DNA of 64,000 nucleotides from Musa acuminata AAA Group (GCF_036884655.1 NC_088339.1:27733501-27797500), one strand, 5' to 3'; counted from the stretch's first letter, positions 37,501-52,637 are shown. Notes: generated from the letters alone by a model not told the origin. Translations and numbers: made by a program.

Positions 37501-40500
37501 GACATTTCAGGTATGAAGTTCTGATAGAGAACCTCATGGACCCGGCTCACGTTCCATATGCACACCATGGAATAATGAGAATCCCAAAAAGTCTGACTAG
37601 CAGATATGTACTTCTTGAAAACTTGTCTCAAATTAGCTGACTGAAGCACTTGAGCTTGTGTTCTACTAACATTTAATCCTTGAATTGCAAGTCAACAGAA
37701 AACTAAGCACTTGTATTGTGCAAGTTATCCTTTTTTTATTTCACTAACTAGAGAGACTCTTTCACAGTTAATGGTGACAGGGAAGGAGGCAGCCCTATTG
37801 ATATAAGAATCGAGACATCAAACATAAATGGTTTACTTTCACAGCGGGATATTGGCTATAACAAATTTATAGCACCATGTGTATTTTATTCTGCACCTCA
37901 TCGTCTAATGTCAGGGAATGGATCTGCTTCATCATCGGATGTCCAAGGGGTAATGTTTTGTTAATTCATTTCCTATGACAATTGGAGAGTGTCCACTCTG
38001 TTCTAAGATATATAACCTACTGTGGGTTCAGGGTTCTGCACTGAAGACACTCCAGAAGCAACGTAGATTTCTTCTAATTTTTATGTGTATTCCAGTTAGT
38101 CCAGGAAGAAGCAGATTGATTTATGTCTTCCCAAGAAACTTTGCAGTTTGGGTTGATCAAGTTGTTCCACGATGGATATTTCACGTAGGCCAGAATCTTA
38201 TTCTTGATTCCGACCTCTATCTTCTTCATGTAGAGGTACGATTACTTTCTTCTTTGTTTCTTCCTGATATATTTATTTTGACTAATTTATGAACTTAAAC
38301 TAAAATGAGTTACTAAATCTTAAAGGACAAAGATGTCTTCACCGTAATTCTGCAAGACATATTTAGTTCCTCTGTCTTTCTTTAAGCTACTTAATTTCAC
38401 CCTCATCTTTTTCCTCCCTATGTCCTGGGGATATCTTTATGGGAAAAAAAATCTTTATATTTCATATGAGGTAATATTCATATCATTATGCAATAAACCA
38501 AACATTAGCAGGCTAAAATTAAACAGATAATAGATAGTCAATAAATATCCTGCTTATACCTTCTTTCACCCTTCTACTAGTGGAGCTTGTTTGCGTTTGT
38601 GGTTGTGTATGTATCCATTATGCACCCCAATTGCATGTTTTACCCGGGGATCATGGGCGTGATCAAAGAATTATCAGGCACATGAATTGACTGGGATTGA
38701 TCTTCACAACCAGCTGCTTCTGCACACTAGATTGCTAATTTCTACTCTGAGCAATGTTTAAAACACCTTGCAAGCTAAGCAGTCAGAGAGCTAATCATCT
38801 CAACTATGTCTGAAATAAGCTAATTCCTCTTTTTCTAGTGATTGAGTCTTGACCTGTCGGTAACTATATAGGTTCTGCAGAGAAACTCAATTTGGAAGCT
38901 CTGGGACTTAAAAATCCCTTTGGTTTTCTAGCACATCTTCTAAAAATCAAATGAACTTACTGCTTCCTAATATCCAATCTCCATAATAACCTCCTCATCA
39001 ATGAAGCATTAATCATGCTTATTTCCCCAGTCTTTTCCTCTTGGGGACCACGTACTATTTTATCAAATTTGCACTTCTCCTTTTCGGCACCCTCCAAGGA
39101 ACATCTGAAATGCAGGAAATAAGTTAAGTAGCACTGCGTTACATTAATTGATCAGTCTGCTCACTTTGTTGGTTCTTGATGGCAAGATGGAAACTTCACT
39201 TTCAACGTTGTGTTATGGCAATTTGTATTCTATTCTTGCTATTATTTATTGATAACATCTGGGCTTGGACCTGTGTTGACCAAAATGGCATAATTGCAGG
39301 ATTGAAGCTTGCATTATGATTTAGGATTCAAAAGATCATATGCTTGGACATGCACCTGCACCCAGATGTTTGCATCCATATCCACAAACAAAAATTGAGC
39401 CATTTATCTTTTCTGTTCTTTCTCCACATCATCTTTTGAAATTTAAAGCTGAGTGTTTGACATTTCTATGACATAAGATTTTGGAAATTTAGGTACATAT
39501 TTGTCTTTCATGGCATTATCTCATAAATATGTGTCTTCTTGCAACTAGATAAGAACTCTTGTCATGTTGGAGATCAACTCTGATAAGCAACAAAAGGAAA
39601 ACAGGAAGTGCTCCGGCCTAATAATCTTTTATTTTTAATTGTTGCAAAGCAGCAGCATATCCACTTATTTTGTTAATGTTGCCAAATCTTCCAAAAGCAT
39701 GGTTCTAATTGCTATATTAGGCTATCACAGAAGTTAAGGTAATGTGGAAGATATTCCTTGCCGATATGCTAAGTCTCTTAATTATTTTGTTAATTTATGT
39801 CACACTGCTATGATGTTCCTTATTTTAATTTTTGAATGATGATTTGCTCGTTAAAGACAAGACCAGCAATGTTAATATGCGGAAGGCTCGAAGCAACTAT
39901 TGTAGTATTACCAAAGTTTAAGGCTTGTCTGTTTGGCTCTTCGTTAATATATCTTTCTTCACAGGAGCGGAAGTTTGCCAAAGCTGGTTATTCTAATTGG
40001 CCAAAGGTCTGTTTTGTACCAACAAAGTCAGATGCTATGGTTGTTGCCTTCAGAAATTGGTTAAGGAAATATTCAAACAATCAGATCAATTGGGGAACCA
40101 CATCTAGTGAACAACTTCCGCCTACTCCTCCAAGAGAGCAACTTATGGACAGGTAAAAACTATGGTGGTCTATTCATTCCTATGTAAATTATTATTAAAT
40201 GCATATGTGCAATTGTGTATTCTATTGTAGGAAACATAGTACAATAATGATGTCCACTGATCTATAAAAATATACGAGATTCTAATAAGAAAATGCATAG
40301 TATATGTCAGAAGGACTTCAGCTCTGCAGAGGCAGTCTCACTCACGTGGGAATCTAATTCTGTCAGACTGTCCTCAAGTGATAAGCAAGATATTTAATCT
40401 TATGATGCAATTGGACATTTCATGTGTTTGTTTCTCTCGTACTGAGATTGATAACTTTGAACTTCAGCAACATGCATTTATTTTTTTATATGCTTCCCCT

Positions 40501-40829
40501 TCTGTACTGTAAGTGTAGCTTGCTTAAAAATGAAGTACTAAAACTAAAACATTGTCTGTTTCACTACTTTCAGATATTGGTCTCATGTCGTCCAATGCAG
40601 TAGCTGTCGTGATGCTTTAAAAGTTCTGAAGGCCCTTAAGTTATCTCTGCAGATTATCTCAATAGCTTCTGTAGGAATTGTCGCAGCCCTTAATCAGAGC
40701 ATGATATCGACCATTACAAGGACTGTGATTGTCTCGACGGCAGTTATATGCTTCCTTGCTTCCAAGTGGCTCTCTGTTTTCATCTACAAGAACTTCTATT
40801 ATCATGATTATGATCATGCTTTCAGATGA
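34527..40829 (+). CDS. PTC52: PTC52/ACD1-like Rieske mono-oxygenase, chloroplast envelope
   Basis: Seven exons join in phase to 531 residues: 34527-35024, 36276-36463, 37511-37590, 37768-37949, 38032-38235, 39965-40152, 40574-40829. Residues 1-60 form a Ser/Pro/Ala-rich transit peptide. The Rieske [2Fe-2S] ligands are C121-P-H123 and C141-V-Y-H144. The mononuclear iron motif is [15 protein letters not shown] (D239, H242, H247). [17 protein letters not shown] and [17 protein letters not shown] match the family. A CSSC pair (C455, C458) and two hydrophobic helices near the C-terminus place it with PTC52, TIC55 and PAO. Wording of the Rieske region and the end HDYDHAFR favour PTC52 over PAO or TIC55. 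PTC52 is an inner-envelope oxygenase linked to protochlorophyllide-dependent import and chlorophyll b-type oxidation. An AATAAA at 40858 is close behind the stop. An earlier in-frame ATG at 34425 adds 34 residues that do not look conserved. Confidence 0.92.
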
Positions 40830-41433
40830 GGAATAGGGATCTGCTTTTCTCAGTGTGAATAAATCAACTTGCGTCTGGTTTGTTTGTCAATATCCTTTCT
40901 TCTGAGATTTATGTAAAAAAGGTCAATGGCTATGAACAGACATACAAGATCACATATCATATGATTCGCTATGCAGTTCTTCCATTCCGCAGATGCAAAA
41001 TAGCAGTAAGTCCAAACTATTTGGGTCAACTAGAGAAATTTTACAGTATTGATCAGGATTATTTGCAGTTTCTGGATACATACAATTTTCATTATAATTG
41101 TAAAACAATGTTTCCATTCACTCAGTGCTCCTCACTGTGCTTGCCATATTCTTGAGCTCTTATCCAGGCATCATGAGATTATTAACATGTATGTGTGCAT
41201 AGTTAAATGACAAAGTAATAAATTGCTTTTATGTTTGTTGGATCAGTATATGAAAATTTGCATGAGACTGCACTGAGACGGGAGTGATTAAAGATGCAGC
41301 TCTTGTCACTACTTACCTTTGAGCTTGGTCAGTTCTGCTTGACCAACATTAATTTGAGATCTCTTGGAGGCCAAGATTTCTGTGATGTTCTCAAGCTCAG
41401 TATGATTGAAAATTTCAAACCAGATCCAGTTGA

Positions 41434-42262
41434 TTCTAGGACAGTGATTTAAAAAGCGCTAGGTGCCAAGGTCCAAAAACGCCCGAGGCGCTCGCCCGAG
41501 GCGCTCGCCCGAGGCGCTAAAATGTAAAAATATATAATATAATTAATAAATATAATTATTTAAAATTTTAAATAAAAATATGCTATTAAATTAAGAAAAT
41601 CTATTAACAGTATTGAAAATTAATCATTTCAAATAAACTTAATATTAACAGTATACTGTATACTGAGCCTGCTGACTGAGAAACGAGGAAGCAGCGACGA
41701 GCGGCGGCAGCGGCGACAGCGACAGCGGCAGCGAGAAAGGGAGCGGGAGCGACAAGCAGCGGGAGGCGCGAGCGGCGACAGCGACAGCGTTTGCGAGCAG
41801 CGGTAGCGGGAGCAGGAGCGGCGAGCAGTGAGAGGCGCGAGCGGCGACAGAGGCAGCGTTTGCGAGTAGCGGCAGCGGGAGCAGGAGCGGCGAGCAGCGG
41901 GAGGCGCGAGCGGCGACAGAGGCAGCGTTTGCGAGCAGTGACAGCGGCGAGCAGCGAGATCGGGATCGGGATCGGGATCGGGATCGGGAGTGGCAGCGGC
42001 AGCGGGTTAGGGTTAGGGTTAGGTAAGGGTTATATCGGTTTAGTTGGTTCGATTGAACCAACTAACCAACCGAACCAAGACCGAACCAGACCTAAAATCC
42101 TGGTTCGGTCGCCTTGGTTTACCCAGGCGCTCACCCGAAGCGCCTGGGCTCGGGCGAGTGCCCAGGCGGCGCCTGTTTGAAGCGCGCCGCCTGGGAGATT
42201 AGCGAGGCGCTCGGGCCTCGCCTCGCCTCGCCCGAGCACCTTTTTCAATCACTGTTCTAGGA
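41434..42262 (-). mobile_element. Non-autonomous hAT-type element, copy 2, with 8-bp target duplication
   Basis: The element is 41442-42254 (813 bp), inverted relative to copy 1. Its ends read CAGTGATTTAAAAAGCGC and, from the other side, CAGTGATTGAAAAAGGTGC. It is flanked by a perfect 8-bp duplication, ttctagga (41434-41441 and 42255-42262). The subterminal cgaggcgc clusters and the block ggttagttggttcaatcgaac match copy 1 closely. The interior carries a 69-bp tandem array, a (GGGATC)n run and GGGTTA repeats. The Arg/Ala-rich open frame through it is a by-product of the repeats. Confidence 0.9.
41761..41945. repeat. 69-bp tandem array inside hAT copy 2
   Basis: The word g(g/a)gaggcgcgagcggcgaca recurs at 41761, 41830 and 41899, that is every 69 bp, giving nearly three copies. 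Copy 1 of the family has a related but shorter GC-rich core. Confidence 0.85.
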
Positions 42263-42419
42263 TAAGATACAGAAAGAGATCGAAGACAACACACGGTAGT
42301 AAAGATTGTAAGTCCTGCAAGACAAATGGCATCACGGAGGGAGATCCCTCGGAGTATCCATAGGCTCGTGCACGATGCTGAAGCACTTCTGGACTCCATT
42401 CATGGTGTAGAGCATCGAG

Positions 42420-42866
42420 CTACTTGCAGCTGTCACCACTACATGGCCTGTACACTTCAACATCATCAATATCCATGTGGCTAACTCTGTTCTTACTACT
42501 GCAGCTCTCAGGTTCCATTGTGGTCAGAGAAGGATGGCATGTCAAGCTGGTGGTCGCAAGAGAGGAGGAGCTGGCGGTAACGTTTGACGTGGGCGATGAA
42601 GTTTGTGCTGGTGTTGGAGCCTCAGAGGAGGCAAAAGCGGCCTTGTTGTAGCCCCGGGCGGTAGCCTCTGCAGTCTGGAAGGTACCCAGCCACATCATGA
42701 TCTTTTGCGTGGTGTCCTTGATCTCCACCACCCACTGTACTGAAGGCGTTTACCTGACACCCACAAACTTGCGGGTGCTGTTCTTGCTCCTAACCTTGTA
42801 TTTGAGGCCAGGTTTCGAGTTGGGATTTGGCATTGGATTCCTTTGGGGTTTGAACTGGAGCTCCAT
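42420..42866 (-). pseudogene. AP2/ERF transcription factor pseudogene, RAP2.11-like
   Basis: The frame starts MELQFKPQRN at 42866, and STRKFVGVR begins an AP2 DNA-binding domain. The next codon, which should be Gln, is TAA. The frame then continues, in the same phase, TPSVQWVVEIKDTTQKIMMWLGTF, which aligns with the family's RPSGKWVVEIKDTTQKIRMWLGTF. After TAEATARGYNKAA there is a shift: the adjacent frame encodes the expected LL*GSNTSTNF end of the domain, with a second nonsense codon (TGA for CGA). So there are at least two stops and a roughly 2-base frame shift inside one domain. Several changes look like C-to-T decay. The most similar family known to me is the RAP2.11 type, which binds DNA in low-potassium and ethylene signalling. 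It is not likely to be functional. Confidence 0.85.
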
Positions 42867-43936
42867 GGATGTGAGATGGCGGGCTGCAGACAAGGAAGGA
42901 GATATATAGCACAGGGATGACCAAGGTGGTAGATTGCTTGTCATGGTTTTCTCGGTCACTTTTATTTAGACTTTGAGGTGTTCAAGTTGATGTTGAGATT
43001 GTTTGAGTTTGTGCTGAACATGTTTGTGGCCTTAAAAGAGTTATGTATATGTAGATGGATTTGGAGTTCCTCATGCTATTATTTGGCCAATCTAACCTTG
43101 GCTACAATGTCTTCCTTCCCATTATGGATTAATTGACATGGAAGCATCAAACTCTTCCAATCTCTTCTGGTCTTCCAGTTTCAGGTGTTTTTTATTTTAC
43201 TGCTACTTTTTATTTTTTAGATTTTTAACATGTAATGTTTGTCAAGAAGTTGATCCTTCATCCATCACAAGAACAAGAAAAAAAAAAAAGTGTCAAGCGT
43301 GTAGAATCTGGACATCTGGATAGCCACTTTGTTTGCTAAAGCTGTGTAAGATCCGAAAGTGTCGTAGAGCCAATACTTTCAGCAACTTGCCAGTGACAGA
43401 TTGTTAAGCAATTGTTCCAGTATGCTGGTCTAGTATCTTTGGAAGAAAACATGTATAATTCATGGCTCAATTCACATGATCAATGAAACATCGCATTAGA
43501 TTTCTTTTGAACATCCTATTATCACTTTTCAGATGATTTCCTGATGCAGCTAATATTAGATATTATACCAGGGACATTAGTTATCACTTTTAACCTGCAT
43601 TTACCATACCTCATAACACATAATTCCATTAGATACTACACTTGAATAAGAAAACACATGCATGGTTGACTTTTCTCACAAAATTTGTAGGTGAGACAAA
43701 AAAAATACCATCCAAATGACGATTTCTTCTTGGAGATGATGACAATTGTCACAAGGACCTAATTTAATCTGAAATAACCGAAAACGATAACAATCCTAGC
43801 TCAAGTTCCACAACAACCCAATGTTCACAACATACAGAACAATGGCAAGTTCATCACTGACATGTCGTAGGTAGAGAACGTGACTACAATGCACAACCAC
43901 ATAAAGACCAATTCCCACAATGCAAACATGAATAGC

Positions 43937-46838
<2,902 letters not shown>

Positions 46839-46976
46839 CTTTCCTCTTCCTCTTCTCGAGCAGAAACCGTGGAAGATGTGTATCGGAGAAATGGAAGACG
46901 AAGAGGAAGAGTAGGGTTTTTGACGGCTCCTGTATGGGCGCAGGGGACGGCGGACAGCGGACAGCAGGCGGGGGCG

Positions 46977-46990
46977 TATATTTATTTAGT
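46977..46990 (-). promoter_or_regulatory. TATA-like element of the alpha-tubulin gene
   Basis: The minus strand reads gactAAATAAATATAcgcc about 140 bp upstream of the start codon, in otherwise GC-rich sequence. Position and sequence fit a core promoter with a leader of roughly 100 bases. Confidence 0.4.
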
Positions 46991-48030
46991 CGGCGAAGGA
47001 GGAAGAGTGCGGAGGAAGACCAGTAAGTGGGCCTCCACAGCGCGGGCGTGGGCTCATTGATGCCCTCCCGAAAGACCATAATGCCACCATGAGGTGGACC
47101 TTTGCACCGAATCATATAAAATTTTAATTAACTGATAATATGATTATTAGACTAATCTTACAAGTATAATATATTTTTATATATCAATATTGAAAAGATA
47201 TATTACAGATTATTTTTCATATTATTCTAATAAAATTAGATAAAAAAATTAACATATAAGAAGGACGGTATAAATTCTTGATAAAAAAAAGAAACTTCAT
47301 AATAAAAAGATTATCTTAGTCAAATATTATAAAAAAATTATATAATAGAGGAAGCAATTTGAGAAAGAGAAGAATGGATAGAAGAGAAATATCTAGTACT
47401 ATTCATATTAAAAAGTAGAGAATAATAATTACTTAGGTATAAATGAAATAATAAAAAATTAAATAGAGATGAAAAAAATATTGTATTAAAAATATTGAGA
47501 TTCATATGTGAGATTCAATAATTAATTTAGATCAAAATATGTCATTCTTATCATGCCAAATTAAGTTTAAATTTAATTATTGTAATATCAGAATTATGTT
47601 AAGAAAAATAAACTTGAGAGGAGGTCTAACGTGATTGAACTCATAATCTTATCTTCAATCTTATCTTTTTTACCAGCATGAAAATTCCTTACTTTCTTTT
47701 TTTTTTTCAAATTCAACCAATTCAACGTTGAAGCCTAATGATTTTGGTTATAAGAAAAATTAAAATAAAAAATACTCAATACTTAGAATTTTAGTTTTAT
47801 AAATTATAAAATAATATTTTCATATAATTTTGAGTAATCTAGACTTCGAATTAATATTTAATTTTTTGATATATTTTGTATAAATCTCTTATAGTTTCAA
47901 AACCTCTGATATGATTTTGATTTGAGATGATGCATAGAGTTATGTGTGTTTAGATGCTCAGAATCTTTTTTTTTTTTTTTAAGAGATTCAATTCGAGCTA
48001 AATTAATCTCCTAAGGATATAATTATGCTC

Positions 48031-48033
<3 letters not shown>

Positions 48034-48103
<70 letters not shown>
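48034..48103. repeat. (TA)n microsatellite
   Basis: Uninterrupted 70-bp TA repeat in AT-rich intergenic DNA. Confidence 0.95.
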
Positions 48104-48106
<3 letters not shown>

Positions 48107-48539
48107 GTTTTGTGGGATTTAGAATGATTGAATACCACCTCTATTCCCCAATATATGAGGTTTATAAATTTAGATAGCCTTAACTCAATTTTAGAAAATA
48201 TAATATGTATTGATAGTTGAATTAGGATAATAGTTTAATCTTCAAATGATTTTATTTTAAACTAAAATTTTATAAATATTTAAATTTATATATTTTTTAG
48301 TTTTTTATAAAAGTTTATGAAAATTTAAAATCATTTGGTTAACTATAATAGTGAAGTAAGACATATTATTTATATATATATTTCTTTTAATTAGATATTA
48401 TAATTATGTAGAAGTGCCAAAATTATCATGCACACATGAAATTCTATCATTTGTTTAGTAAATTAGCATATTTTACTTTTAAGATTATTTATTTTTTCGT
48501 TACACTCCTATTGATATACATGTAACTAAGAATAAGGTG

Positions 48540-48540
<1 letters not shown>

Positions 48541-48605
<65 letters not shown>
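48541..48605. repeat. (TA)n microsatellite
   Basis: Uninterrupted 65-bp TA repeat about 440 bp after the previous one. Confidence 0.95.
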
Positions 48606-48607
<2 letters not shown>

Positions 48608-49398
48608 GATATTTTAGAAAATGCATATGAGTTTCATGAAACTTCAAAAATATCCTTAAAAGATTAATAATAAATCTTAGCATTATAACCCCAATTTTAA
48701 TTTCTTAGAACTCTGAAATAAATAGAATTAAACACATAAACACGATGAAATAAAAGTAAAATCACTATATTATAACTTTCAATTTATTTAGGACAACCAT
48801 TATAATTTTTTCTCTCTTTGTTGAAATACTCATTGTAATTGTCATAAAGACCTTAATTTAAATGACAAATTAGCCACCATGCTTTCTCAACCTAAAGAAA
48901 CTAATGATTTTGACCATGCTATTTGCCTTGTCAACTTTTCTCTTATGTTATGTTTTTTTTCCGTACCTTCTATATAACGTGAGGATCATCAAAGTACCTG
49001 TCCATTTCAATATAATTGTCTCTTGGATTTTTCCTCTCAAACATCTAATTATGTATTCTTGTTGCTAACTTAATTCTAGAAGAGCATGTTATTATTATAA
49101 GAAGGCCAAGGAATTATCATGTTATGCTCAAACATGAACCTTTTCCAACTAGAATTTGCCTTATAAAAACCTTCATGAATTGGATTATTTTCTTGATGTG
49201 CAATGTTTTTAGACAACCACAAAATAAAACTTGTTGTCGGGCTATATGTTGAATGATGTTGGAGAATATTCAACTCCAACACAGGAAATGTATTTTGAGT
49301 AACATTATCTTTGTTTTCCTGACATCACCTCTTGTATTTTATTCAAGGATGGTTTGTATATTATTATAGTGAGAGAAAAGTATTGGCATGTGAAAGAA

Positions 49399-49426
49399 GA
49401 GAGAGAGAGGGAGAGAGAGAGAGAGG
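49399..49426. repeat. (GA)n microsatellite
   Basis: GA repeat with one extra G. No neighbouring gene start was found. Confidence 0.85.
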
Positions 49427-51627
49427 TTAAAATGGGTAGATGGAAACAGTCTGCAGTGGAGAGCATGTGAGTGAGGACAGACTGCTTAGCTGTTGCCTGC
49501 CATTTGTTGAAGCTTCATGGGTCCACCAGTTCATTGCAACCCACCTCCGACATGATTTTAATTGGGCAAGAGACAATGATAAATAAACTACTGATGCTGC
49601 ACACCCAACTCAATCATGGAGCAAGTTTGGGTGTCACCAGCTGATTCAACTACAGCATCTCCATCCTTCACTGAACTTTGACAAGACTTCCATAGAAGAA
49701 ACATTGCAATTAAGTTGAAGAAAACAACTCCAATCATAGCTCAAGTGGAGTTATTTCTGGAGAAATCAGAAAGGTTTTAGTCAACTAGAGACTCAAACCA
49801 GACAACATTTTTGAGTTTGATAACCAAGTGCAAAAGCTTGTCTTCTATGATAATAAAAAAGCATATCTTAGTTATCAACATTTTTTTTTTTTGGACATGG
49901 TTTTATTTCAGGAGCTTATTGTTGTGTTCACTGATTGATTTTTCATCTCAGATATGTTTGACCTCCTAAGCTACTTGATGTTTTGAGTTGATGAACATAT
50001 ACCATTGGAAGTATTAAACTACTAAAGTGATGCAAGTTCTGTTTTTTTCCTTCACTTTGAAATAGAAACAAAAAAAGAAGAAAAGAAGAAGCAGATCTAT
50101 ATAGAACATACAGGATAGAGGGAAGTTTGATAGTGAGTAGCAATTACTACCTTTGCAGCTTATGTCCTCCTTTCTTTTGAAGTCAATTTAGCAGCCAACT
50201 TTAAATGAGGAACCAACTGCATAAACAAACTACAGGGAGTTCCTATATTTAGGCTTTTAAGCAAAAGGTCATGGACAGCTGATAGGGGTTTACTTATGAT
50301 CACAATTCATGGCCAATACCAGTACATAATATTGTCTATTAATTATTTAGTATAACTTAATTATGCATTAATAAATCATCATTTGTAATTATGAGTTCTT
50401 GAATCATTAAGAAATCATTCATTCTGCAGTAAGTCCCCACTCAGTTTTGTCACTTCAAATTGGATTCCAAGCTGCAAGTAGAGATTTTTTCTACTCAATC
50501 ATATAAAATTAGATACGTCATTATTTGATTTTTCTACTTCTCAATCAAAATAGTAATCTTTTTAGGAGAACTAATCTCTCTCTCCTTTTTTTTTTCTTTT
50601 TTATTCTTGTCTCCCTTCCAAGATGCTATCTCTTGGTTGCTTCTATGCCAAAGGAGTGAGTCATGTGTGACAACATGCTCTGAGGCTAATGCATGTATGG
50701 GATCTGTTCCAGCTTGGAGTAGAAGTCTTGTTGATTTCGAACCAGAAAGCGAACTGATTGGTGCTTGCAAGTTTTTCTAGCTCCAGTTGCAGCCTTGCAG
50801 GGAATCTACTCACATGAAGCTTCCTTTTCCACCTAACATTCATGAGGAGTGATTGTGCTGTTCAGCTGCACTATCCATATGGGGATTTGCACCCACAAGT
50901 TTGGGTAAGGCATGGTGTGGATATTGACATCTCTTGGATCATCTGCCTCAGAATCCTTCAGCATTTCTAAAAGTCAAAAGGGTTCCAGGTTTTGCTTGCA
51001 ATTCAATCTTTAAAAACATGATAGCTTCTTTCCTTGTTGATGCAGTTATCCTCCATGAAATCTTGTCCAAGGATAAAGGTAAAAAGATGGAGTGATGATT
51101 CTTCTTCATGCCTTGTTTCTCACCAGGAACTTAACTTGTACTGGTGTCAAATGGGCTGACCAAACAGAGGTCTCCTTTCCAATCAATTTATTTCTAATTT
51201 AGTTTGATTCAAACTCATTATCAATTTTAACATCTCAATATGATACCAGAGTCAAAGGTCCACTAAGAAAAATCATGCTATAAAACCAAAAAAAAGCCCT
51301 CTATTCTGATACTAATATCATCTTCTTTTTTCCTCTTTGTGCATTGCATGTTGTTTCCTCCAACTTAGTTGTTTTATTCAAAGTAATTTGTGACATGACA
51401 CTAACCATAGTTGGAATATTGATTATTACATTGCATATTAGAATTCCTATGACTTCTTCTGCCATTAATTATTATTATTATGAGGATCAGTTTGACAAGC
51501 CTAGACATATTTTGGTAAGATGAGAAAAGCCTAGTTATGAATGACATAAACCCAATTCTGCTAGATAGGCTTTTAGTATCAGAATTTTGAGCTGACAAAT
51601 TTGTTTGATAATATTAATTTTGTGAGA

Positions 51628-51705
51628 ACGAGTCTTGGTACGACGGTAAGATTATCGTAAGCCTAATAAAACGGTCGATCCTAAGAACGTTAGATCAAGT
51701 TTTTT
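51628..51705 (+). mobile_element. Au-like tRNA-derived SINE remnant
   Basis: The word gtcttggtacgacggtaagatt matches the 5' part of plant Au SINEs (box A region: TTGG.NNACGGTAA). 'acggtcgatcc' 40 bp downstream resembles a polymerase III box B. A T-rich tail follows. It is degraded, and no target duplication was found. Confidence 0.45.
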
Positions 51706-52083
51706 TTATATTATGAGTGTGAAATTTTGTTAAAGGTTGAAAAAAATTATTTGAAATGCCAATCCATATATGTTGAAGGTAGCAATTTTGCCCCTCATAG
51801 ACTCTAATAAATGGATGTTAATGCTTTGTATGTTTCTTTTGCTTAGAATTGTCATGATTCGAACCCTGTAAACTAAGCCTAAGAAAGAACCACGTTGAGA
51901 CCAACAGAGATCGGAGATCTCTGTAAGCTTAGAATTGTCATGATCGGAGATCGGAGATCTGCTGTATGCATGACTCCAACAGAGAAAGTAAATGAATAAG
52001 CAACATATATTATTGAGTTTTATTCCAACAAGACAGTTCTCTGCTTTCTAACCGAGAGACCGTCACGTACGTCGATCACCAGC

Positions 52084-52107
52084 GCATGCATGCATGCATG
52101 CATGCAT
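52084..52107. repeat. (GCAT)n microsatellite
   Basis: Six GCAT units in a row, 3' of the AGP gene. They create overlapping CATGCA words, the RY element core, but the location downstream of the gene makes a promoter role unlikely. Confidence 0.9.
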
Positions 52108-52230
52108 CAAACACGTAAACGTTTATTCCTATCTCTGCACGCGTCAGACCAAACGCGACATGATGAAGAAGAGATCACAGAAAACAAAACGAGACGGTAA
52201 AAGAAGGTTTAGTCTCTTGCAGTTGTCTTC

Positions 52231-52512
52231 TTAGGCGAGGAAGCATCCGAAGACGACGGCGGCCAACGAGGCGAGGGCGGCGGCAGGCGCGGCGATGGTG
52301 GTGGCGCCGGAGGTAGGGCCGGCTGCGGCAGAGCCAGGGGCGGAGGCGGCGGCGCCAGAGGCAGGGTCGGCTGCGGCCGCATCAGAGGCAGGGCTGGCTG
52401 CGGCATCAGCGGCGTGGCTGGAGGCCGCAGCGGCCTTTTGCACCAGGGAAGAGGCCATGAGGAGGGCCATGACGGCCATGGCGAAGAAGCGGAGCTTGAG
52501 ACCAGCTTCCAT
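52231..52512 (-). CDS. AGP: Short classical arabinogalactan protein, GPI-anchored
   Basis: A single exon encodes 93 residues. Residues 1-29 form a secretion signal (LRFFAMAVMALLMASSLVQKAAA). The mature part, about 30-69, is almost only Ala, Ser, Pro, Gly and Asp, with scattered SP, AP, DP and TP pairs where proline would be hydroxylated and carry arabinogalactan chains. The C-terminus, APAAALASLAAVVFGCFLA after a small-residue patch (PTSGATT), is a GPI-anchor signal. Such proteins sit at the outer face of the plasma membrane and in the wall. A TATA word on the minus strand at 52646-52641 gives a leader near 100 bases, supporting this start. Proline content is lower than in typical AGPs. Which AGP subclass it belongs to is unclear. 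Confidence 0.82.
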   Translation of the reverse strand: MEAGLKLRFFAMAVMALLMASSLVQKAAAASSHAADAAASPASDAAAADPASGAAASAPGSAAAGPTSGATTIAAPAAALASLAAVVFGCFLA

Positions 52513-52637
52513 TGTTGTTGTTGATGATGATGATGATGATGAAGGTATAGTTGGGAGAGAGGAGGAAAGGCTGGTAATGTGTTCGAGGAATGAGAAGAAA
52601 AGAGAGGTGGGAGTGCCTTCATGTGGTGGCGTGGGGG

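Larger units (their letters stand above)
40830..43936. other. Region downstream of PTC52-like gene: 3' flank, hAT copy 2, ERF pseudogene
   Basis: 40830 to about 41300 is likely 3' UTR and flank. Then come the hAT-type copy 2 (41434-42262) and the ERF pseudogene (about 42420-42866). 42900-43936 shows no gene; its right end is the tubulin 3' UTR side. Confidence 0.6.
46991..52230. other. Long AT-rich intergenic region
   Basis: No gene supported on either strand. 47100-49000 is extremely AT-rich with two long (TA)n runs. 49399-49426 is a (GA)n run. A tRNA-derived SINE-like fragment lies near 51628. Short local duplications of 'agaattgtcatgat' and 'gatcggagatct' occur at 51840-51960. A (GCAT)n run is at 52084. 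Confidence 0.6.

Noticed and set aside
41791..42180. 129-codon Arg/Ala/Gly-rich open frame with a 23-residue repeat
   Set aside because: It is the 69-bp tandem array of hAT copy 2 read in one phase; other copies of the element do not conserve the frame.
52209..52622. 137-codon Pro/Leu-rich frame overlapping the AGP gene
   Set aside because: It is the out-of-frame shadow of the AGP coding sequence; the 93-residue frame has both signal peptide and GPI signal.
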